Made by a program: the position numbers and the translations under genes. This document shows, piece after piece, positions 11,003 through 23,019 of a stretch of DNA of 64,000 nucleotides. Numbering within the stretch: the first letter of the stretch is position 1; the number at the start of each line of letters is the position of its first letter. Origin of the DNA: Haliclona indistincta (taxonomy: Eukaryota > Porifera > Demospongiae > Haplosclerida > Chalinidae); NCBI GenBank assembly GCA_964017065.1, contig OZ024792.1:5017754-5081753 (forward strand), in the 5' to 3' direction. The notes under the pieces are model-generated. The model was given only the letters and a program-made list of their open reading frames with translations. It did no database searches and had not been told where the DNA came from.

Positions 11003-12460
11003 GAGTAAATAATAGAAGAGAGAGTATCCAACTCCAATATACCCGTCAGGGACGTACTAGTATAATTAATTAGAGAAAATTAGTTTGGCGTTTCCGGGAT
11101 GCGGGGAAACGGGTAACTCCCACACGTGGCGAATTCACGCGAAGATAATTTTAGTTCATACCCAACGAACGGCTGGCCTAGATAGCTCGGCTTCGACTGC
11201 TTTAGTGACGAATATGTCGACTGGATCCAATTAAGTTGCTGTTACTGACTGTGCAGCTTAACTGTGCTTTATGTTAGGCGCGATTCAGACAACGTGTTAG
11301 AGTTGCTTACTGTGCTGGTCGAGAATGTGTCTTCGGATAGTGAAGCAGAAGATCTAGACTATTATGGAGCGCCATATGGGACAAAATTCTATCCTTTTAC
11401 ATACCATATTACATACATGACACGGTATGCAATCCGCAACGCGTTGACACGACACGCAATCCGGAAACGCGTTCACAACCTCTATTTTGAAGGAGGAGTT
11501 TGTGGGTGGAGCCAGTGGGATCGGCCGCCGACGGCCGGGCGTTCCGCGCGCGCGGGAGTGAATCGAATTCTTTTTGCTCCAAACCTGGCCTGGCTCATGA
11601 GAGCGAGAGACTGAGAGCCACCAATATGTGAAACTAGAAGAGTTGTAAGTGGTTCATCAGTGTGTGTCCTGCTGAATGTTAGTATGCTTAAGCCAGGATT
11701 ACCCGAACTATTCTTTCTTGCAGGCTGCCTTTGCACAATATAATCTACAGTGTCCTGGCTACTACTTGCCCGTTTTACACGAAAAATAGGTGTAGCCACA
11801 CTCCAATAGCACTTGCCGTATTTAGAACAAAATTATTTCGTACCCTGCAATCACGAGAGACCCACATAGGGGTGGGTGGGTGGGTGGGTTGTGGGGAGGG
11901 CAAGAGGTGGCATATTTTGGCGCTCTGGCAAAAGTATTTGTATCTTCTTCCATTGCTCTTGCTGGTAGGGAATTTTTGCCGAAATCGTGTCTTCTCATTA
12001 AATATTCGCCCCTTTGTAACTTACAGACGGAGACCTTTTTGCAAAATCCCATACATACGTTTCTTCCTTGTGTACCAAAGTTTATGTCTGACATTTTGTG
12101 TGGGTGTGGCATGCTCAGGAAAGAAACTCAACTTTTTGTCATTGGGTGGGGCTTGCTACGCCCACAAGACGAATGGCAACTTTCTTGGGTGATCAGTGTG
12201 ACTGAGCAGGCCTTCAACTAACAGTAGAAACCAAAATATTTGTAATCCTGATGTTAGGGCAATCTACCCTTAATTGTGCTAGTGTATAGCCGTGGCTGTA
12301 TGACCTTACCGGGGGGGGTGGGGGGAAGAGGGGAGTTGAGACATAAGGTCTGGTGACTCTGAATAGTATTTTGTGTTCCGATGGAATGCAATACGTCATC
12401 GTACTGCATGTGATTTTAGGCATGGTCCAGCTATGAGTACGCCTTAGTGTGTTGTTTGCC
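11003..12460. other. non-coding stretch with transposon debris
   Basis: It begins with a partial copy (11006-11052) of the inner inverted arm seen at 7696-7785. Short frames at 11264-11614 and 11731-12221 show no family resemblance or splice continuity. Homopolymer G tracts occur near 11870 and 12310. I see no gene here. Confidence 0.35.
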
Positions 12461-13201
12461 TAGCTATCTGAACTCTCCAGAAGTACTTCGCAACGGAGGC
12501 CAACAAGTGAAGCACATTATTCCTATGTACTTCGGTCTGCCTTTCAATTCAGGCACATCTTGTTCATCGCTCTTTTCAACTTTATCCACACGGAACTCCT
12601 CCTCCTCCTTCTTGTCCTCAGCTGGTTTCTCTGGCTCTGCTGGTTTCTCTGACTCTGCTGGTTTCTCAGGCTCTGCTGGTTTCTCTAACTCTGCTGGTTT
12701 CTCTGGCTCTACTGGTTTCTCTGACTCAGCTGGTTTCTCTCCCTCTGCTGGTTTCTCTGGCTCTCCCTCTGCTGGCTGTCTCTCGGGCACATCCTCTGCC
12801 TTGTCTGCTTCGTCACTTGCAGGTGATAATTTACAACTAGGTACTAGATCTGGTATTTGTTCATCATTGTCAGCTCGTTCGGTGGTATTTGAGGGGCGTG
12901 GTTGTGGGCGTGGTGGTAAGGTGATTAATAGAAGGATTGAATTGATCCAAGCATCTACTATTTTTTTCATAACACTCTCATGGAATGGTTTTTCAAAATC
13001 AGCACAATCTGATCTTGCATATACCTACAACACAGAGTGGATATCCTCACAGTACTGTAGAGACACAGTGAGTGGTGCTTACACTATGTTTCCGGTAGAA
13101 GCTCTCTTGTCTAAGAGTCTGTTCATTGTTGCCCAAATATCTGCCATCATTGTACATTTCCAGCACAAGATCCATTGTAGTGGGATCCATGGAGCATATC
13201 T

Positions 13202-13204
<3 letters not shown>

Positions 13205-13235
<31 letters not shown>
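13205..13235. repeat. (GA)n microsatellite in USP47-B intron
   Basis: Short GA run in the intron after the exon reading AEQGWTVGRFKEEIGKV. The same position is about 310 bases long in copy C and about 75 in copy D. Confidence 0.9.
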
Positions 13236-13240
<5 letters not shown>

Positions 13241-14481
13241 TGAAGGTGAAGTCGATGAAGTGTAGTGTTTACTTTGCCAATTTCTTCTTTGAATCTTCCA
13301 ACAGTCCATCCTTGCTCTGCTCTCATGTGTACTGGTGGCATTACATCACCTTTGTGTATGTCTACCATTAGTATCTTGATATTCATTCCTTAGAGAACAC
13401 ATAATGAACAAGTAAGAACCTCACTCATCATATTATTACCTCCTTTGCCGTATTTCTTGAACACCTCTTTTTCTCCACGGATCTCCAATAACAGTTCAAA
13501 AGAGTAATATGTCTTAGCTCCGCCCACCATCTGACCAAATGTCTTGTCCTCACACTACATACAGTCAATTTCAATAATGAATCATCTCTTCACTGACTGA
13601 CCTCCTCAGGATCAAATGACTCATCCAGTGTCTCTGTATAGTCATCATATTTGACCAGTCTACAGCGCTCTATGGGGACATGAGATGACAGCTCCATCAC
13701 CTGACAGAGAGCAGTAGAGAAAGAGTAGCATTGTAAGGCAAAATTCAGTGCTCACATCATAAGCTTTCTTCATTGCAACAAGCATCATCTCATCTTGGTG
13801 AACCTCTAGTCTGCGATTAAGTCGCTCACCAGACACCGGATGAATACAGAATAGCTTGAACTGAGAAAGAGAGAGAGGATGAGGGTAAGGGGAGGGAGGT
13901 GGAGGGAGAGAGGAAGAGAGAGAGGGAGGGAGGGACGGAGAGAAATATGAAGACTGTACACTACAGCACACACATTCTTACATTACACATCTGTTTTTCT
14001 CTCTCCTGTTGAGCCTTCTTGTCGCGCTGCTCTTGTTCCCATCTCGTGATCTCCTCGGTCAGGTGAGACGGGAACTTCGCCTTCTTTAAGAACACTATAG
14101 ACAAACAATAAGCTCTATTAGACAGCAACAGATGATGTTATGCACCTTCGTTCCTGTCACAATCTATTCTTCGATACATCAACATGTAGGCATTAGCAGA
14201 ACTGGAAAAAGTGAGTCAAGCATCAGTGAGTACACTATCATGTAGCTCACCTGGCGTACATAGATGAGTAATATGATGAGGAAGACTTGTACATACCACC
14301 AAACGTCTGATGTATATCCTCTTCAGTGATCTATAACACATAATAATGTAAAACATCACGTGCCTCCACACACTCTTTCTCTCTTTGTCACTTACTCTCG
14401 AAACAGTCTGGTCATTGAAACAGTACCAGTGCTTGTCCTCTAGTGACCTATAGAGAACCCAAAAGCAGTCACCCACATAGA

Positions 14482-14522
14482 AAAACACACACACACACAC
14501 ACGCACGCACACACACGCACAC
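14482..14522. repeat. (CA)n microsatellite beside the USP47-B His-box exon
   Basis: CA-rich run with CGCA interruptions, directly downstream of the His-box exon donor. The homologous run is far longer in copies C and D. Confidence 0.85.
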
Positions 14523-16310
14523 AAGTCACTACATACTTGATGTAAGCATAGTAGTGTCCACCCACTGCACTGCCTGAGAGTACCATGATAGAGAACAGCT
14601 CATACACAAAGGGACCCTATGGAATTAAAATGATGTGACCATTTCAAAATGCAGTCTGTACATGTACAAACAGCATCTGTAGTTACATAAACATTACATC
14701 ATCACATAAGCATAGAATAGTATTTCATTTTATTCTGCTAACCTTCTTGAGCAGAGTCACTACTGTATTCTCCTCATTAGCAGGAGCAATCTCTCCCTCT
14801 TCCAGTACTGATTCCTCCTTCTCAGTGTCCTCTTCAATAAGAGGCTCTTCGGCTGAGTCTGATGGATCGAGACGCTGTCTGGTGGCGTCAATGCGTGGAC
14901 TGTGATGGCTGGGCTTTGAGCTGGAGCAAAAACAAATCAAAAGTGTAGTAGCAGCCATTAGCTCACTAGTGAGTGGTCTTGTAGCCGCTGGAAGTAGCGG
15001 CAGCATACGAGGGTGGAGGATCTGGCTTGAAACACTCCACAACAAATGACCTTGTACTGTTCAGCAACATCTGGTGGTGCTGGAGGCTGGAGGAGAGGGA
15101 ACACATGATACACTGACCAACACTTATACACCGACTAACCAAGTTATCAGGATCAACGAATCCATTGAGATCAAGCAGTCTTGGAAAGGTCATTCTGGTC
15201 GAACACGATGCTAACATTTATACCATTGAACAGGTATAGCTTACTTGTCATTCAGTTTGATGCGGTGCATGGTTTGGTAGTCAAAATCGAATCGTTTCAA
15301 TTGTAGTGTTAGCAGGTATGGAAATCGCTTGAACTTCAGTCCCTATTGTAAGGAAATGATCTCTTTAGCATGTGTGTGTGTAAGATCATTTACCTTGAGA
15401 GCGTCCTGTTTCTTCTTACACGTACCACAGAGATACTAAACGAAAGAGAAAAGGATTAATCAACACTTTGACTGAATTAGTTCCAAACTCACTTGATTGT
15501 CTTCCTGCAGTGTCTCTGGCTCAACAAAAGCCTTCAACGCTTCTTCCTATAGCCCAAATTAACTCCTCACATACCACCGTGCTGTCTCTACTTACCACAC
15601 TCTCGTAAGCATGGTTCGAACCGAACGGTCTAATAACTATCTGACTGAATTAGTTCAAGGAGTGGAATATCAAGGAATGTGTCCTCTCTAGCACTAACAG
15701 TACCGCACTACATTATAAAGAGGGCAGATAATAACAGAGTGATAGAGGATTATCAGAACTTACTCCTTTGCACTTGACATAGTCCTCCCAGGTTCCCTGA
15801 TAAAGTTCATTGATGAGATCTCCTTGCATCTCTTGCTGACGATCTTTGTCCCTCAAGAACCGCTTCTCTAGAGCGTCAAACATGACTCGACAGAGCTCCT
15901 GTACGTCATGTTGCTGCCAGGCTGAAAGACAAAGTAAACGAGTCAACAAAAATTCAGAATGGTCACTAATGCTATGAGAGCTAAATGGTTGTCATCTAAG
16001 ACATCCACCACTTCTCTATTGCTAATGAAAATTTATTATCTAGTCTACTATGACTGTACCACTCACCCTCACTGCTGTCCCACCCAAAGCTAGTGGTGAT
16101 GTCAGTGGTTTCCACTGCTCTCTTGTCTACAGTCTAGGAGCAGAGGGAGGTAAGGCATTAACAATGGAATGCTGCCGGGAAGATACCTGCAGTTGTAAAA
16201 ACAGACGTTGGAGCTAATATGGAATGCATTTGTTGGCTTTCAAAGTAGCTTGATCATTGGCTGCCTTTTGGTCCTCTACCTTTGGCTCATATCTCCACCT
16301 GAAGAATACA

Positions 16311-17236
16311 ACTAGGCACCGAAGGTGCTTATGCCTCGGTGGAATGTTATGCATACATGCCTGTCTGACTAAATACGCTGAACTGAAATGCACAAGCAGT
16401 AATGAAAGTCTGCTGTTGCTAGTTGAACACTATGCTAGTGGCTGACGACTTATAAAATTATTACGAAGTTCAGCACCTCATATGAGAGACAATAAATCTG
16501 ACATGGTATTCAATAATGGCAATGAACATTTTACATAATATTATACTAGTGAGATGTAAGGAGTAGAGAAAAGAAAATAAACGTACACAGTAAAGTTAAA
16601 CTGCAGCTGTTGTACCTTTCTGTACAGCAATCACAATGCAGTATAATAGTTATGCAATCAGAAGCCAATCAGTGCTGACCACTAATTCAACTGGGCGTGT
16701 CTATGTTGTTCAGGGCACAGCACGTACAACGAGCGAGATAGCGTCCATAGCTTGCTTGCACAATTTCTTTAGACATACGATGTAACCTATCAGCTTCTAG
16801 GCAGTCAACTGTGGATAATTTTGTCTACGGAGAACTCTAGATCGCCAGCAACGGCCATAGATCGCGAGGTAAGCAAAGCTACGCCTTAACTCTAGATTGC
16901 AGCTTCATATACGAGTCTGCCGTGCTGTTCTGAAGTAAAGGCGAACTCACTAGCTGTAAGGCAGCCAGCAATAGACAATTTTGTCTTTACATCAGCAACT
17001 AGATCGCCAGCCGGCGATCGCGAGGTAAGCAATCACGCTATAACTCACGAACAGAGCCTTGTAACCAAAATCCTTACAATTCATTTTCAAGCAAATATCG
17101 ACTTTAGCTTGTATTGCAACTTTCAGCGCTTAGTTTTCTGCGAGCGACGAGAAATCCTGCCGACAGACAGACACACACACAGACAGATACACAAACCGAC
17201 TACCGTATGCCCCGTGGCTCCGCCCACCGAGGCATA
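16311..17236. mobile_element. insertion in a USP47-B intron, defined by comparison with copies A and C
   Basis: Copies A and C run from GAAGAATACA straight into GTAAAGCATTGA. Copy B carries about 925 extra bases between these. Inverted ends are short: TATGCCTCGGTGG near 16340 against CCACCGAGGCATA near 17224. Inside, a roughly 150-base segment with ATCGCGAGGTAAGCAA is duplicated near 16860 and 17015. The right end has a GACAGACAGACACACACACA tract. No coding capacity; family unassigned. Confidence 0.65.
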
Positions 17237-17509
17237 ATAAAGCATTGAGGGTACTGCTATTTTGTAAAAACTTTCTTATTCAAGTTTTCACAACTAGTAA
17301 CACACAAACAAACGGTTTCAGCTTTATCGCACAGAATGAAAAATAACTGTTTTGTGTACACTGTACCTGTAGAGTACATTTCTGAACTCAGGGGTCATGT
17401 ACAGAGACTGGAGCAAACTGTTTAAATAACACGTCATAGCCTGATTCACAAGACCAACAAATCCTATCTCGCGTAAAAAATAAGAGTTCTAGTAGTAATA
17501 AAGACAAAA

Positions 17510-20500
17510 TTAAGAAAAGTCAATTAGAGTCATTTGAATAGGAGGTAGTCCATTGTCTTGTCTTGCAATTTTGAAACGTTTAATTATATCTTTTATTTCC
17601 TCTTCTAGTAATACATCTAATAATACATCTAAGTATAATGCTTTCAAAGATGAGTTCAGCTTAAGTGAGTCAAGAATACAAGAGAAGCTTTTAATGGAAT
17701 AGCAAGTAAGATCGAGTGTTTCTAAAGAACAAAATGGCAATGCTTGAGTAGCACATTCCATATCATCATCTGTCATTGTTACGCAACTTATGCTCAAGTG
17801 TAGCAAGGTTGTGTTGTGTTTAAGCCCTTGAAAAATATACGAAATGATTGAATTTGCACTTGTACGGTCACGGTTATTTTTTGAAAGATCAAGATGAGTA
17901 AGTGACTTGTTGACCTGAAGCATTTTAGTGAGAGACCTAGCAGTGTCTGGGTCTGCAGCTGTTATACCTGTATTGCTTAGATTTAAGTTGACCAGAGTAG
18001 TATTGCTTTGAAGACCTTCAAAGATGCAGTGAGCTCCTGAATCACATATTTTATTTTTTGAAAGGTCAAGATAATTAAGTGACTTGTTGACCTGAAGCAT
18101 TTTAGTGAGAGACCTAGCAGTGTCTGGGTCTGCAGCTGTTATACCTGTATTGCTTAGATTCAATTTGACCAGAGTAGTATTTCTTTGGAGACCTTCAAAG
18201 ATGCAGTGAGCTCCTGAATCACATACTTTAGTTTTTGAAAGATCAAGATGAGCAAGTGACTTGATGACCTGAAGCATTTTAGTGAGAGACCTAGCAGTGT
18301 CTGGGTCTGCAGCTGTTATACCTGTATTGCTTAGATTCAAGTTGACCAGAGTAGTATTTCTTTGGAGACCTTCAAAGATGCAGTGAGCTCTTGAATTACA
18401 TAATATTTTATTTTTTGAAAGATCAAGATGAGTAAGTGACTTGTTCACTTGAAGCATTTTAGTGAGAGCTGAGATATTATTTTCAGTGTATCGCACATCA
18501 TGCATATTAAGTAGACTGAGTTTAGTAAGGGAGGAGTTAGTTTGTAGTGCTGTTGCGATGTGCAGCAAACCATCTTCCTGGTCACTCTGGATGGCACCAT
18601 TAGCTATACGAAGTTCACTAATGGCTGGAGACAGTTTAAGGTGAGATGCTATAAGTTTTACTCCTAGCCCAGTAATGGATGGTTCGAATACATTTTCTTC
18701 ATATATATAATCTTCATCGTAATACAATCTATCATCTTCATCATCGTCGTCACTATAAATAGTCTGCTGTACTATAAATATCAGTTTACGTGAGAAATTA
18801 CCAGCTGTGGGAAGTTCTTCAACAGGATATTTTGAGAGTTCGGTTAGCAATAACTTAAATAGGTAGTAGTCATTAATCCCAACAACAGAAAGGTGCACAG
18901 GTGGCACATTGGCACTATGACACGGCATGGACAGTAGCGAGGTTATGAAGTAGCCAATTGCTATGTAATCTGATGGATTACGTATTTTTGAAAAGTCCAA
19001 TATCATGTTGGTTGAAAATTCAGGATCAACGAGTAGGCATAGAGAGGGTTGTTGTGTTTCAAAGAAACAGTGTAGCAAAGGTAGGATCTCCTTTAGACTT
19101 GAAATATCATGCTGATAAGAAGAAATGAATTCTTGTATCGCTGGATTGTTCAGTTTCGTGAAGCCGCAATAGTAAAGAAGTACAGCTTGAAAACGAGAGC
19201 TTTCAAACAATTCCTTGAACACTTTTATTTGTTCACTTGAGGCCATCTGGGAAATATGATAGGCAGCAAGAAGCTCTTGAACTGAGAGATGAAGAAAGTT
19301 GTATGAGATAAATTTGCTAGTAAGTGTAAGTCCCTGAACAGCCTGGAGTAGCCCTAATGAAGGGAGATCATTTGGCAGGCGAGACGACTGCAGATCCTTG
19401 GAGTAGAATATAACTTTGTCCTGCATTACTCCATTGTAAGCTAATACACTGAGGTTACTTAGTGAAGACTTAAGGTCATCAGGAATGTCATCAAGTGAGG
19501 ATAATTCAGATAAACTCGTGTCTGGCTCATGTGTTGCATGTTCTCGGACTATGCTGCAGAGTACGAGAAGACAGAAAAGCTCATGGCGTGTGGTAGGGAG
19601 GGCTCCCTTCAGTGTCAGGAATGCATGCACCAGTATTGCCGAATGTAGAGGTATATAACAGTATCCTTCTATAACAGGGTGCTCTTTAAGATGCTGGATA
19701 AGTTTTTGAACTTGAGTGCCATCGTCACCTATAGCTTTCTCAATGTACTCACGGATCTGGTGTGGGGTGAATCCCATAATCTCTACTCGTCGATCAGCTA
19801 TGTTGAGTAGGTTTCCTGACGCCACTGGTCGAGAGGTGATAACAACATTAATTTGATGAAGAGACAGCTTATGTGGTTGTCGAATGATTGTGGAAACAAG
19901 TGAGTCACTCATTAGGCTGTGTGGAAACTCATCCCATCCATCGAATATAAAAAGCACTCTTGCTCCATGTAAAGCTTGAATTTTAGAGACAATCATATGT
20001 TGAGATTGAGACGAGGTAGTATCAGATGGTAGAATGTCAGCCAAGGTCAAAGCTTTCTGAATGGCTTCATCTCGCAAGTAAGCTAGGACTACGATGTCAA
20101 ATCTCGCTAACCAAAACGCACCTTGTGCCCATTGGTGGCAAATGTGTAGAGCAAGTGTGCTCTTCCCTCCTCCAGGGGCTCCTTCAATAAGATATACTCT
20201 ACCTTGTGGTCGTGGTGGTGGTAGTACAACTAAAGGTTGTGCTGGAAGTGGAAAGAGGTTATGGAGATCGACGGAGGATTTCTTGTGATCAAGAATTGTT
20301 TCAATCTTTCCCTGCTGTGCTAGTCTGATCATTTCCTCCTCTGGTCCCCCACGTCGTAGCCCTTTAGCTCCGATCATTGCTAGTTGTATGAACTCACATT
20401 TTGGGAGGTGGGCCCAATGTTGGGAGGTGCGGCTGTGAGAGAGTGAAGTGTACAATACTTCAAGATAGGAAGCATAAGAAGCGAGAGTATCAGGATGAGA

Positions 20501-20943
20501 TGGATTGGATAGAGAATCTAACAAGAAATTTTTAGAGTTAGTTAGTGTCATTAAACGAGACAAGCGTACTTACCTTCCTCAGTGTCTGAAGAGCTGCTGC
20601 TATTAGATGACTTTGTCAGCATTTTTTGGACTTTTAATTCAAGATCAAGCTTCCCACATTTTTTAAACACTCTGCGTAATCGCTTGTACGTTGCTTTTGC
20701 TCCTCGTTTCTCCTTCCACTTTCTTAGCATCGCTATCTTCTGTGGGAGTACAGAATGAGGGGCGGATCCTAGTATTTCGTGCTCTTCTGCTGCTGTTAGA
20801 CCGAGGAATGGCGATATCTCTCTCCAATCTGTAACCAAAAGAGCAATTTCAGCCAAATGTTTCTCAGAGCATAGCGTGTTCCAGCCAGATGGTTGCTGCG
20901 CTGAGTCATCTTCATGATTATCTTCTGCTTGTCTCTCTGCCAT
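17510..20943 (-). CDS. NLR1: Death-NACHT-LRR receptor
   Basis: Two exons, 20943-20574 and 20517-17510, joined by a 56-base phase-1 intron (DTEE to DSLSNPSHPD). Exon 1 is a Death domain (LGLTAAEEHEILG, MLRKWKEKRGAKATYKRL), expected to bind other Death proteins. Exon 2 holds the NACHT ATPase: Walker A EGAPGGGKST, Walker B VLFIFDGWDEFP, sensor-like VVITSRPVAS. These are followed by helical linkers and ribonuclease-inhibitor-type leucine-rich repeats (NLNLSNTGITAADPDTARSL). By analogy with animal and sponge NLRs it is an intracellular sensor of immune or microbial cues; the ligand is unknown. The frame is fully open and ends IQMTLIDFS. Part of the LRR region is a nearly perfect 177-base tandem repeat. 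The Cys-box exon of USP47-B begins about 47 bases after the stop, on the same strand. Probably functional. Confidence 0.9.
17900..18460 (-). repeat. 177-base tandem LRR cassette in NLR1
   Basis: The block encoding LTKMLQVNKSL through GLQRNTTLV, about 59 residues or two LRR units, recurs with starts near 17911, 18088 and 18265, so the period is exactly 177 bases. A fourth, more diverged unit lies upstream near 18440. Nucleotide differences between units are few, implying recent duplication or gene conversion. Confidence 0.85.
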
Positions 20944-20991
20944 GGCGCCGTGCGAGCCACTCCACTAGCTGTTAGTGTATACTTTGTGTAC

Positions 20992-21107
20992 AGCCTCGAA
21001 AAGTGGGGCGATATGAGCCTCGAAAAGTGGGGCGTTTTGAGCTTCGAAAAGCTGAAGTGGGGCGTTTTGAGCCTCGAAAAGGGGTTAAGTGGGGCGTTTT
21101 GAGCATG
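20992..21107. repeat. short tandem repeat upstream of NLR1
   Basis: Four imperfect copies of a unit of about 24-30 bases containing CTCGAAAAGTGGGGCG and usually TTTTGAG, directly 5' of the NLR1 start. It ends in GCATGCGCAGACAGTCTGTAC, a sequence seen also near 46570, 47190 and 48620 at element ends. It could be regulatory or transposon debris. Confidence 0.7.
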
Positions 21108-23019
21108 CGCAGACAGTCTGTACTTACGATTCACCAGTGCAGTCTAGTCCAGCAGAGCCTATTCCACTTTCCATTTTGTAAAAAGCAAGGCAAAAACTAT
21201 AGAGCACACGTTGAAAGATGCATATTTAGCTTGAACCAATAATCAGAGCCGAGTGCGTTATACCGGGGTGAGCCGGTTGCTCATTCCAGGCTTCCAGCAA
21301 CTGGTCCTCATGTGCTTCGTGAGCCTGAGCGAGCACTCTCTATGTGAGCATTAACTACTTTATGCCTCCTCGTCTGCTCCTAACTCTCCACTAGGTCCCG
21401 CCAAGCATCCTACCAGTGTCCACTGGTTTCGAATCGGTTGCCTACGACTGCACGACAACCCAGCTCTGGTTAGCGACGTGCGTGGGCATGGTCATGCGGC
21501 CGGAAATGTCTCCACCTTTTTCAATTCAAAAAGTGGAAATTGTGTTGCGCGACGTCTGAGTGCCGTTTCAGTGGCTAAAAACCACCCAAAGGTTTTCAGA
21601 TACGCTGATTCCAACTAATTATGAAATTTAAGCGGACTATTCTTGGAAACATTGCTATTTTGCTATGATCAATCAGTGCTAGATAAAAAAAAACCCAGCA
21701 ATTTGGTAATCAAAAAATTATTTTCGTAGTCAAACAGTTTGCAATGTTAGTTAAACTTGGAGAATACCTCCGACCAGCACTTACAAATATATCAGTAACA
21801 GTTTAGGTAAGTGCAAACGTGCTCCATAGTCGCGCACAGCTGGAGTGTCTTGCTAACTGACCACTGAGTTCGCCATGTACTGTAACAGGCAAATAGCTGG
21901 TCGAGTGTCCGTTATAGCCATTGTTGTGGATCTGGCTGGTCGTAGTTTGCTTCAATAAGTATGCCGAACAGGTCAGCGTAGCCCAGGCTGTCGTGTCATA
22001 CTCAAGATTACTGTTTTGCACCTATGCCACGAAGTGCGCAACAGCGCCGCTGTAACCAGGAAGCCGGCTTTGTAATGTAAATTTAGTGGAGAACAAAATC
22101 ACACAGTAACCGCCACAAAACCCGTTATAACTCAGCCATTTTAGCACCGATTCTAACGAAATTTAGATTTGTGTGCTGCTAAAGGTTAGCAGAAGCTACC
22201 TAAAACAATAAGTAATTGATTCAGACAGTTTAAACTTTTTACTGCACATCGCTACTCTGGTTACATCGCTGCCGCAACAAGCAGGCACACAATTTCGCGG
22301 GATCTTTATTCTGGATCTATGGTTTACAAGCGGGGAACATAAATTCGGCGTCAACAGATGGAGATTCCTCTTAGAATATCTCGATCAGTAGCTGCAAGCT
22401 CTTAATCTTCAGCTGTGCGTTGTCCAAGGTCCCACCGTGCTGTTGTTCTATCTGAGGTTTGCGCTGAATGAACGTCACTCATCTCACCTACCAAGTCAGT
22501 CCAGAGCCACACAGTATGATCGAAGAGAGTACGGTGGATCAGATGGCATGTGATCGCAACATTAAAGTCGAGAAATTCTACTCGCACACTTTATTCGAGC
22601 CTGCATGCCTACATGCTGTCCCTGACCAATTCCAAGCGTGTCGTCACGACAAAAGAATTCAAGGCTATAGTTCCCAAACTTGGAAGCCCGCCAGATCCAC
22701 TCCCTGCTCCCACTGCAAAATCGCTTGCTGTTGATGAAATCTATTTCCAGCACAACTCTGTTAATTATCGCATACCATCACTTGAAAATCTTGGCTTCTC
22801 TGGTGCTTCTCTAGGCTGATACACCAACTATTGGATCGGTGGGGAAAAAGAAGCCCTCAAGAGATTACCGGTGTACTCAAATTCACGGCACCATCCACCC
22901 AACAATATTGTCGACGCTCTGTTCGACAAAACATCTCTGAGTCCTTACATCAGATTTGGTTGTGTCTCTGTACGCAGACTGTGGCGTTACATATGGGATG
23001 AAGCACATAAAGATGAAAC

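Larger units (their letters stand above)
12530..17463 (-). pseudogene. USP47: USP47-like copy B, frameshifted and truncated at both ends
   Basis: It starts at the Cys-box exon (17463-17367, NQAMTCYLN intact) and follows the USP47 exon order. The exon at about 15770-15921 reads [17 protein letters not shown]; a later one gives the His box GGHYYAYIK near 14540; then come the C-terminal ubiquitin-like modules and the EKPAE repeat exon. The catalytic domain is broken: after TFLDIPL a net 22-base insertion (about 15635-15657, relative to copy C) shifts the frame into a stop. The 3' end stops inside the exon after DVPELKGRPK at about 12530, so the last exons present in copies C and D are missing. 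No N-terminal exons are present, because NLR1 ends about 47 bases upstream of the Cys-box exon. Probably a pseudogene unless expressed as a fragment. Confidence 0.8.

Noticed and set aside
11264..11614. 116-residue plus-strand frame with an acidic SSDSEAEDLDYY stretch
   Set aside because: No splice continuity or recognisable domain; the surrounding sequence is transposon debris. It could be a relic but cannot be supported.
12447..13265. Plus-strand frame rich in GFSGSAGFS (also 39711-40235 and 60664-61554)
   Set aside because: Antisense reading of the EKPAE repeat exon of USP47; the minus strand fits the known family.
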